Shown: one piece after another, positions 1-7,367 of the stretch
Layout: the number at the start of each line of letters is the position of its first letter
Numbering within the stretch: position 1 is the first letter of the stretch
Assembly (NCBI GenBank): GCA_030631725.1
Contig: DAOVKO010000016.1
Coordinates: forward strand, 1-17,216
DNA length: 17,216 nt
Source: Actinomycetes bacterium
GTDB taxonomy: Bacteria; Planctomycetota; Phycisphaerae; JAACET01
Direction: 5' to 3'
The notes under the pieces: model-generated
What the model saw: the letters and a program-made list of their open reading frames with translations, nothing else
Database searches by the model: none
What the model was told of the DNA's origin: nothing
Made by a program: the position numbers and the translations under genes

Positions 1-85
1 ACCCAATTTGTTGTTCTGGTAAAGCTACTTCCGGGGAAGTCTGATAACCGGGAGAAGCCCCACTATACAGAAGTGTGTTTATCCA

Positions 86-1957
86 ATGACTTCCAGCAAA
101 GCAGAGCAGATTACCGCCCTGCCGGATTACCTGCGTAGGCGAGGACTGATTCGGGCCACCATCTTCAGTGCGGCGAACACCTGGAAGATGTTGCTGCTGG
201 CGGTGGCGTTCTTGTGGCTCAGCCATGGGCATCTTAGCAAGCTGGTAAAAGTGTGGTGGACGGAACCGGATTGGTCGCACGGATTTATCATTCCGCTGTT
301 CTGCCTGTACTTTCTGGCCAGCAACTACCAAAAGCTTCTGAAGGTGAAAGTCAAACCGGCTTACAGCGGATTGCTGATAGTGCTGATGGGCCTAGCGATG
401 CAGGCTCTGGCCTTCTGGCTGCGGAACAGCTACGGAGTGTACCTGGGAATGATCGGGCTGCTGTTCGGCATGGTTCTGTGGCTGGGTGGCTGGCAGGTGA
501 TAAAAATTGTGTGGGTGCCGATCCTGTTCCTGATTTTTGCAGTTAACGTTCCGGAAATGGTCTACAGGAACGTTGCCTATGAACTTCAGCAGTTCGCAGC
601 CAGGGCGTCGGTGGTAGTGCTGCAAGTGTTGGGTGTGCAGGCGGACATGGCCGGTGAGCTGGGGCAGGCCGAGACAGTAATCAATCTGTGGGGTCCCGGC
701 GGCGATATGCATCAGTTGAATGTGGAAGAGGCCTGCTCGGGTATGCGTTTGCTGATGGCTTTCGGGGCACTGGCGGTGGCGATTTCCTATCTGTCGGACA
801 GGCCGACCTGGGAGCGAATTGTTTTGATAGTCTCCGCTCTGCCGGTAGCAATTCTGTGCAATCTTCTTCGAGTGGTTATTACGGGCATTCTTTATTATCT
901 AGGGTATCCTGAACACGCCCAGGGCCTGTTTCACACCTTTACGGGCCTGTTAATGCTGATTCCGGCGGGGCTAATATACCTGGGTCTGGCTAAGCTGATG
1001 GACATGCTGGTCATAAAGGAGTACTCACAAGTACAAGCAAGCAGGCAAAATCAGGCCGACGCTCTAAAGCCATCCCAGAGTCCGCAGGGCTGTGGGGATT
1101 CGGGCTCAAAAACGGTCCAGTCAGCTGCGGTTCTCCCCGAGCAAAAGGAACAAGCTGGCCCACGTCCCGGCAGCGGTGGGACCTGGCGGCAGATCATAGG
1201 GGATAAACATTTCCTGGCCTGCCTGGTAATTGTGCTGCTGTCGGCGGGCGTGTTGCAGGGATCGATCAAGGCCCTGAAGATTCATCTGCTGAAAAGGCCC
1301 GCAGAGCTCAGGGCGCCGTTGGCCTCGCTGCCCGGGAAATTGGGAAGCTTCGAAGCCTTGGAGATTGAGAATCCTGATACGGGCCAGATGCAAATAGACA
1401 GGGTATTACCGGAGGATTTCATACATGCACTGGAAACCGACATATACCTTGATCGCATCTACAGAGACTCTCAAACAGTAGAAGGACTAACGCCCCTAGT
1501 GTCAGTATTCTCGACCTACTACACGGGCAAGCCTGATCTGGTGCCGCACGTTCCGGAGCGTTGCCAGGCAGCAGCGGGCTACACGCCGACAGGATCGGAA
1601 ACCTTTGAGGTAGATATACCTGGGCTGGGACTGCCCGGCGATAAACTGACCGTACGAGCCAGTAGCTTTGCGGGGACGGATACGAGAACCGGACAAACCA
1701 GGTCTTTCGCCATCATCTACTTTTTCGTAGCCAACGGCAAATACCTTGACGACTGGAAGCGGGTGCGGTGGCACCTAAACGCACCGCAGGCCTACTTCCG
1801 TGACAAGTACAGCTACTACGGCTTTTTCCGCCTGATTTTCCCTCAATCCAAGGACAAGTCCGAGCGCCTTGCGACGGCTAAGAAGTTTTTGAAATTGGCT
1901 TTGCCGGAGATGATTCGAATTTGGCCGGACTGGGAGGAACTGAGCAAAAGACAGTAA
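86..1957 (+). CDS. Exosortase fused to an EpsI-type C-terminal domain (membrane transpeptidase-like)
   Basis: Exosortases are polytopic inner-membrane cysteine transpeptidases that process C-terminal sorting tails (PEP-CTERM type), usually in exopolysaccharide-producing bacteria. Residues about 35-310 are a series of hydrophobic segments carrying the three family residues: Cys217 in EEACSGMR, Arg262 in CNLLRVV and His283 in LFHTFTG. A polar, low-complexity linker follows (about 318-370). Then come another membrane segment (about 378-395) and an EpsI-like periplasmic domain (about 400-615) with the typical HVPERC...GY motif. EpsI is often a separate gene, so this is the fused form, longer than a stand-alone exosortase of about 300 residues. 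The ATG at 86 gives a sensible basic N-terminus; its Shine-Dalgarno is weak (GAAG at 70-73). It is followed 69 bases later by the TPR gene, probably in one transcript. Family assignment is secure; the subtype is not (XrtU of planctomycetes is a guess), and the substrate is unknown. Confidence 0.9.
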   Translation: MTSSKAEQITALPDYLRRRGLIRATIFSAANTWKMLLLAVAFLWLSHGHLSKLVKVWWTEPDWSHGFIIPLFCLYFLASNYQKLLKVKVKPAYSGLLIVLMGLAMQALAFWLRNSYGVYLGMIGLLFGMVLWLGGWQVIKIVWVPILFLIFAVNVPEMVYRNVAYELQQFAARASVVVLQVLGVQADMAGELGQAETVINLWGPGGDMHQLNVEEACSGMRLLMAFGALAVAISYLSDRPTWERIVLIVSALPVAILCNLLRVVITGILYYLGYPEHAQGLFHTFTGLLMLIPAGLIYLGLAKLMDMLVIKEYSQVQASRQNQADALKPSQSPQGCGDSGSKTVQSAAVLPEQKEQAGPRPGSGGTWRQIIGDKHFLACLVIVLLSAGVLQGSIKALKIHLLKRPAELRAPLASLPGKLGSFEALEIENPDTGQMQIDRVLPEDFIHALETDIYLDRIYRDSQTVEGLTPLVSVFSTYYTGKPDLVPHVPERCQAAAGYTPTGSETFEVDIPGLGLPGDKLTVRASSFAGTDTRTGQTRSFAIIYFFVANGKYLDDWKRVRWHLNAPQAYFRDKYSYYGFFRLIFPQSKDKSERLATAKKFLKLALPEMIRIWPDWEELSKRQ

Positions 1958-2011
1958 AGTAGGTCCGGGCATCGTGGGCGCCCCTGGAAGCAAGGGTTTC
2001 TTTGAACCAAT

Positions 2012-2017
2012 AAAGGA
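2012..2017 (+). promoter_or_regulatory. Ribosome binding site of the giant TPR gene
   Basis: AAAGGA lies 9 bases before the ATG at 2027, in the 69-base gap after the exosortase gene. It supports that start. I see no convincing promoter or terminator in the gap, which fits co-transcription with the exosortase gene. Confidence 0.6.
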
Positions 2018-2026
2018 TAAGGCGTT

Positions 2027-5000
2027 ATGGCTAGGCATCGAGTCAACAAGAGACTTTTGGTGATATTAGTGGGTGGACTTATTGTGCTGGTGGGGTTTGG
2101 CTGGGGATGGTGGCAAGGTAGGATGCGGCAACGCGATCCTCGGCCGTACCTGGTCAGAGGAGACCAATTATTTGCCCAGGGGCAATACAAAAAAGCGCTG
2201 GCTCAGTACAATCAGGCCAAAAGGTGGGCAGCGCGAAGGGGAGATACGGACACGCAGGTCACAGCTCTGGTGAAGATGAGTCAAGCGCTTCCCCACATAG
2301 AAACTGAACAAGCAATAGGGCAGGCTCTGGGTACATTAGAGCAAGCGGTCACCAAAGACCCGCAGAGTGTCGAGGCCCGCAAGGCCCGGCTGGAAATGTG
2401 GTACGAACTGGTGCGCGATGGCGGGCCGCTGAAATCCTGGCAAGACCTGCAACAATACGCGGACAAGCTAATCGAGGTAATCAGCTTGTATCCGGAAAAG
2501 AAGCTGGATGAGGACAACGCTCGGGCTCATTACCTGCGTGGATTGGGTACGTTAGCAGTAGTTGCAATGCAGCGAGGCACGACGCCTTTGGAGGTACTCA
2601 AGGCCAGAGAAGAGGCGTTGGAGTTCTTTACAAAGGCTCACGAATATCACCCGGGTTCGGCGGATTACTGCCAGCAGTTGGTACAAACACACTTGGCCAC
2701 AGCGTGGCTGATTTCGACCATGCGTACGCCGTTGCCGAAAGAAGATCGCCAGTCGGCCGTGAAGCACTTGTACGAGGCGGAAAACATTGTTAAGCGGTTC
2801 TGTGAACAAAATCCCAACTCCGGAGCAGCATTGATGCTTTTGACTGATCGGCTACACAACGTGAGATTCTGGAGCGCACGTGATCAGCAGGATGAAGTTG
2901 CTCAAGATCCGCAGATCGGCAGGGGATTGAATGATTGGGAACTGCTGAAAGCTTATCTGAAGGCATGGGAAGATGATTCAGCCCGGCCAACCTTGACTGA
3001 GGTAGACATGGCGGTGGATCGGCTGAGGGAAGAGTGTCTCCAGAAGGCTGAAGAACTAGGTACGGATATCGTAGTCGTGCAGTTGGCCAAAGCAGCCTAC
3101 TGGCGGGACCCAAGCAGAAAAGGCCTGGATAAGGTCAGGCCCAGTCTAGAAAAGGCCGCCGAACACGAGCCGAATATTATCAGCAAACTAGGGCTCTATT
3201 TTCGAATCGCCAACGCGTATGAGCAGAATGGTCAAAGGAGAGAAGCCCTGAAGATATGTGAGGAGGCCCTGGCCATACCCGTGGATCTGAGAATAGTCAG
3301 AGCCCGTGTGTTGCGGAGGACGATCCGCGTGCTGCACCAATCCGCTGCCCAGACCCTGGTGGAACTGAGTAGTGAAATTAGAGGTACAGACGAGAGTTCC
3401 ATAGCAGAGGTGAATAGCTTGCTGGACCGAGCTGAGGAGCACCTCGAAGCTGGCCTGGCCATAGTAGAAGGGAGGGTTACGTACCAATACCCAACTCTGA
3501 TTGTTCGTGGGAGAATAGCCCAGCTTCGGTGTCCTGAGATGGACGAGAAAGACCCGCAAGCTTTCCGACGCAGAAAGAACCGTGAAGCCATCCAATTGTA
3601 TGAACAGGCGCGGGATGAGATGGAGAGCATGAGCGCAGCGGTGCTGAGACGAGACATTGAACAATACCTCGGACTGCTGCTCCAGTTGACCCAGAGATAT
3701 GACGTTGACGGTCAGAGCGGGGCAGCTGAAGAGTCACTAAGCAAGGCCATCGAAACGGCTCGGCTGAGGTCTCCGAGCGGCGGGATCAATCCACCAAGCA
3801 TGCTGTGGTTGGCGGATCTGCAGTTGAAGAACCAGCATGTGACCAAGGCCCAGCAGACTATCGATGAATTAGTTGCCCAGCTTTCCGAAAGCCCAGAGGG
3901 ATCCGATGAACAACAGGCGAAGTGGCTGGGGGAGGCGTTGAAACGACGGGTGCAGCAATTCAGACTTCAAGGCAAATTGCAGGACGCACTGGCAACAGCT
4001 CAATACATCGAAGAACACTATCCGGAGATGGCGGGGTGGGCCCTCGCTCAACAAGTTAGAATCCTGCGGGCCGAGCCGGACAGTAACAGCATGGAAATCG
4101 AGCCCCTTCTGAAACGATGGATGGCCTTGCGTCCGGACAGTCCGGCCCCAGTGAGCCTGTTGGTTGAGCTGTACGTGGGCCTAGGGCAGCGCGAGAAAGC
4201 GGAAGCCCTGAAGGACAAAGCTATTGCCGAGAATCCGCAATGGGAGCAAATTCTATCGCGGGTAATTGCGTCAGTCCAGGTAACGGATTGGGAAGAAGCC
4301 CGGAAAATACTAAGAGAACAACTGAAAAATACCGACGATCCGCTGCGACGGCACATGGGACTATTCCAACTGCATGGCGGAGATCAGTCATACTATAGCG
4401 CCGTAGCTACTAAGTACGCCAAGGAAGGGAAAACTGAGTTAGCCGAAGAAGCCCGCAAACAAGCCACCCAGAGCAGTGAACTGGCTGTGCAGTCGCTGGA
4501 GCAAGCGTACGAGATTCGACCGGATGAGCCGAAGATTCACAAAGCTCTGCTGTCCATCTATCTAAGCGGCAGTAATTGGGAAAAAGCTGAGAAGCTCATC
4601 GCCAGAGCCGAAGAAGCGAATTGGGATGGGGTAGCGGGCTTATACTTCAGAGGCCGACTGCATAACGCAAAGGGTGAGAGTCTGGCGGCCGAAGATAAGC
4701 AGGCTGCCGACAAGGAGTATCAAGAAGCCCTGAAATGTCTGGAAGAAGCGGTACAGAAACGCGAGAAGTTCCACCAGGCCTGGGCAGAAAAGGCCCGGAC
4801 CGAGGAGCACCTGGGACGACGTGAAGCAGCACTGGAAAGTGCCCGGCGAGCGGAACAGCAGAATCCAAGAAGCTTCCTGGCCGTGCGCCTGCTGCTGGAG
4901 CTGACTGCTGATGAATGGAGTCGAGCCAAACTCGCGGACAATCCGGTCGAGGCTAGGCGGTTAGCTGAAGAAACATACGGACTGGCCAAACGGGCCCTGG

Positions 5001-7270
5001 AACTCAACCCAAATTACCGTAGGGCAGAACTTATCAAGAGAACCTACTTGGATGAGTATGACACCGACAGAGCGATAGAAGAGCGCGAAGCCTTACTGGA
5101 AAAGGATCCAAGCGACCGGGGCAACCTGCGGCGCCTGCTTCAAATCTACCAAAGAGAACGCAAGACAGAACAGGCAAGACAGCTGCTTATAAATCTTATC
5201 GCGAAACAGCCTGACTCACCCGAGCTGGTGTTGCATCTGGCCGAGAACTATAACCAGAACAAGCAATACGACGAAGCCCTCCAAGTGCTGCAGCCTGCCG
5301 TGCAGCAATGGCCGGACCAGCTGGCAGTGGCAGCGGTGCTGGCAAGGACCTACCGCCTGAACAACGAACCGGACAAAGCTACGGGCTGCCTGCAAAGGTT
5401 TCTGAGCACGACCAAGGAGGAAGAAAAAGGCCGGGTCTACCAGGTCCTGGGTATCCTGCAAGCACAGTTGGGACGCCAAGAGAATGCAGTAAGAGCATTT
5501 CAGCAGGCAATTGCCAACGTCAAACAATATCGCCCCGAAGATATGAAAACGGTATGCGATCTTTCTCAGCGGATGTTCAATAGCGGCGCCCGGAAGGAAG
5601 CGATAGAGACGGTCCTGCCGCTGGCTGAGAAAGACGACCCATATGCGATTTGGATGTTGGTACAATTTTATGGTAGCAACGCCGAGCCGGAGGAAAGCAT
5701 CAAGTGGGCTCAACGAGGTCTGAGCTTATTTCCGGAATCTATAGACCAAAAGATAATTTTGGCGCAAGCGTTGCTGGCGGGGAACAAACCGGCCCAAGCC
5801 CAGGGATTGCTGGAAGAAGAAGTAAAAGAAGTTGGAAGCAGCGCCAAAGCCGCCAGCGTCTATACCATACTGGCGAGGGCGCATTCCATGCAGCGGCAAT
5901 ACGGAACGGCCATCCGGACGCTCGAGCAGGCCATCAACTCCGGGGTTAATCAGCCGAAGCTTCGGCTTGAGTTGGCAATTCTCTACCGATTCGAGGGCAA
6001 AATCGACGAGGCAGCGAGACAGTACGAACTAGTCCTTGAAAAATACCCGGGCAACAGGAGAGTCAGGCAAACGTTGGCCGAGCTGTGGATAAGCCAAGGC
6101 AGATACGCTCAAGCGGAAATGGTACTGGAGAAAGGAAGGGAGATTGAAGGGGACGAATACATTTGGCCTGAGCGGCTATCGAAGCTGTGGCTTAGACGCA
6201 CGGACAAGCCGGCCAAACAACGCGGTGACAAAGCCCTAGCTTACGCCTTGGAAGCCAAAACCAAGTCTGGTAATAGTCCGTCGAGCGTGGCGGATGTGAT
6301 GGTACTTCTGAACTTTCGAGGTCAATACGATAGGTGCGTGGCTCTCTACAAGGACGCGCTGCCAGCGGTGTACAAAGATGACCACCGAATTTTAATGGCC
6401 CTGACCGAGGCGGAGCGGAGCAGGTGGCAGCGGGGCAAGTCCGCGTCCGGTTCGACGATGAGTACGCAGGAGTTGGAGCGTCTGAAACGTCGAACGGTGG
6501 CGTTGTACCACCAAGTGCTGGATAAGGCTAGAGGCGATCGGGGCGCCTACGCCAATGTGACAAGAGGACTGAAGGCCATGCTGGGACTGGATGGGGCTAT
6601 CGAATCGAGTGAGATTTGGGCGAGCAAGAATCCTGGGGATGCTCACAACGGCATTTTGCTGGCTATGCTGCTTAGCCTCCGGGCCCAGGAACGGCTAGGT
6701 AACAAACAAGAGGCACAGGCCAACGCAGATCTGAGCCGAGCAGTTGCCCTGCTGCAATCTCTGGCCGGGCAGGCAAATCTCAGTGTAACTGCGCGACTGA
6801 CGGCACAAGGACAATTGGCTGAAATTTACAACAGTCTGGGAATGCACGAACAGGCTGTGGACATGTATACCAAAGTGCTGAGAGTGTATCCCAATGACAT
6901 CGTGTCATTGAACAACTTGGCATATATTCTTACAGATACACTGAACAAGCCGGAAGAGGCCGTGAGGCACATCGAAAGGGCCCTACAGCAGAATCCGCAG
7001 GAGCCCAACCTGCTGGATACATATGGGTGGACACTGTTGAAAGCAGGGCAGACCAACCGGGCGATTGAGAAACTCAGCCGATCGGTGAGTATTCAGGCAT
7101 CGAGTGCAAACAACTATCACCTGGGGCTGGCCCTTAAGGAGGCCAAGGAGCATCGACGAGCATTGCAAGCGCTGCGTGAAGCAGAAAAGTTGCTGGAGCA
7201 GGATGCGACCTACAAAGAGCAGATCGGGCCGAAGGTTAGGGCCCTGATTGAGGAACTGGAGAAAGAATGA
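2027..7270 (+). CDS. Giant membrane-anchored TPR protein (1747 aa), exosortase/EPS-locus scaffold
   Basis: This is a very long helical-repeat protein. The N-terminus is basic (MARHRVNKR) and is followed by one hydrophobic segment (about residues 10-30) with no cleavage site or lipobox Cys, so it looks like a signal anchor with the rest in the periplasm. Nearly all remaining sequence is tetratricopeptide-like: a first clear unit at about 38-70 (AQGQYKKALAQY), many divergent units, and a canonical run at about 1585-1735 (LGMHEQAVDMY, then LNNLAYIL, then DTYGWTLLKAG). There is no C-terminal PEP-CTERM tail; the chain ends in a charged helix. TPR proteins accompany exosortases in EPS loci (PrsT lipoproteins) and act as periplasmic scaffolds in alginate, cellulose and PNAG export (AlgK, BcsC, PgaA). 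A scaffold bridging export machinery and envelope is therefore inferred, not shown. It is larger than those relatives and lacks a porin barrel. Confidence 0.88.
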   Translation: MARHRVNKRLLVILVGGLIVLVGFGWGWWQGRMRQRDPRPYLVRGDQLFAQGQYKKALAQYNQAKRWAARRGDTDTQVTALVKMSQALPHIETEQAIGQALGTLEQAVTKDPQSVEARKARLEMWYELVRDGGPLKSWQDLQQYADKLIEVISLYPEKKLDEDNARAHYLRGLGTLAVVAMQRGTTPLEVLKAREEALEFFTKAHEYHPGSADYCQQLVQTHLATAWLISTMRTPLPKEDRQSAVKHLYEAENIVKRFCEQNPNSGAALMLLTDRLHNVRFWSARDQQDEVAQDPQIGRGLNDWELLKAYLKAWEDDSARPTLTEVDMAVDRLREECLQKAEELGTDIVVVQLAKAAYWRDPSRKGLDKVRPSLEKAAEHEPNIISKLGLYFRIANAYEQNGQRREALKICEEALAIPVDLRIVRARVLRRTIRVLHQSAAQTLVELSSEIRGTDESSIAEVNSLLDRAEEHLEAGLAIVEGRVTYQYPTLIVRGRIAQLRCPEMDEKDPQAFRRRKNREAIQLYEQARDEMESMSAAVLRRDIEQYLGLLLQLTQRYDVDGQSGAAEESLSKAIETARLRSPSGGINPPSMLWLADLQLKNQHVTKAQQTIDELVAQLSESPEGSDEQQAKWLGEALKRRVQQFRLQGKLQDALATAQYIEEHYPEMAGWALAQQVRILRAEPDSNSMEIEPLLKRWMALRPDSPAPVSLLVELYVGLGQREKAEALKDKAIAENPQWEQILSRVIASVQVTDWEEARKILREQLKNTDDPLRRHMGLFQLHGGDQSYYSAVATKYAKEGKTELAEEARKQATQSSELAVQSLEQAYEIRPDEPKIHKALLSIYLSGSNWEKAEKLIARAEEANWDGVAGLYFRGRLHNAKGESLAAEDKQAADKEYQEALKCLEEAVQKREKFHQAWAEKARTEEHLGRREAALESARRAEQQNPRSFLAVRLLLELTADEWSRAKLADNPVEARRLAEETYGLAKRALELNPNYRRAELIKRTYLDEYDTDRAIEEREALLEKDPSDRGNLRRLLQIYQRERKTEQARQLLINLIAKQPDSPELVLHLAENYNQNKQYDEALQVLQPAVQQWPDQLAVAAVLARTYRLNNEPDKATGCLQRFLSTTKEEEKGRVYQVLGILQAQLGRQENAVRAFQQAIANVKQYRPEDMKTVCDLSQRMFNSGARKEAIETVLPLAEKDDPYAIWMLVQFYGSNAEPEESIKWAQRGLSLFPESIDQKIILAQALLAGNKPAQAQGLLEEEVKEVGSSAKAASVYTILARAHSMQRQYGTAIRTLEQAINSGVNQPKLRLELAILYRFEGKIDEAARQYELVLEKYPGNRRVRQTLAELWISQGRYAQAEMVLEKGREIEGDEYIWPERLSKLWLRRTDKPAKQRGDKALAYALEAKTKSGNSPSSVADVMVLLNFRGQYDRCVALYKDALPAVYKDDHRILMALTEAERSRWQRGKSASGSTMSTQELERLKRRTVALYHQVLDKARGDRGAYANVTRGLKAMLGLDGAIESSEIWASKNPGDAHNGILLAMLLSLRAQERLGNKQEAQANADLSRAVALLQSLAGQANLSVTARLTAQGQLAEIYNSLGMHEQAVDMYTKVLRVYPNDIVSLNNLAYILTDTLNKPEEAVRHIERALQQNPQEPNLLDTYGWTLLKAGQTNRAIEKLSRSVSIQASSANNYHLGLALKEAKEHRRALQALREAEKLLEQDATYKEQIGPKVRALIEELEKE

Positions 7271-7287
7271 GTCTGCAGCAGGAAAGG

Positions 7288-7330
7288 TATAATAGCAGCG
7301 AAGACAGCTGGCGTTCATCGAAGCTGCTTC
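7288..7330 (+). promoter_or_regulatory. Possible leader of the Wzc-like gene: -10-like box and imperfect hairpin
   Basis: The 97-base gap between the TPR gene and the Wzc-like gene holds a perfect TATAAT (7288-7293) but no recognisable -35 at the proper distance. Downstream is an imperfect hairpin: GAAGACAGC (7300-7308) can pair with GCTGCTTC (7323-7330), leaving one bulged A and a 14-base loop. A T-rich stretch follows. This could be an internal promoter with a structured leader or a leaky terminator, or chance. Confidence 0.25.
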
Positions 7331-7367
7331 CTGGATTGTTTCGTTGTTCTTTTCGTCGAGGTCAAGC

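Noticed and set aside
1976..1983. Palindrome GGGCGCCC after the exosortase stop as a terminator
   Set aside because: It is only 8 bases with no loop and no T run, so it cannot form a useful stem-loop.
5216..5713. 165-codon open frame on the minus strand
   Set aside because: It is antisense to the continuous TPR coding sequence and has no start signal or domain.
7200..7270. PEP-CTERM sorting tail on the TPR protein
   Set aside because: The C-terminus is a charged helix ending in EELEKE, without a PEP motif, membrane segment or basic end.
7344..7367. TTG start adding eight residues to the Wzc-like protein
   Set aside because: The ATG at 7368 has GAGG at a proper distance; the TTG has no binding site before it.
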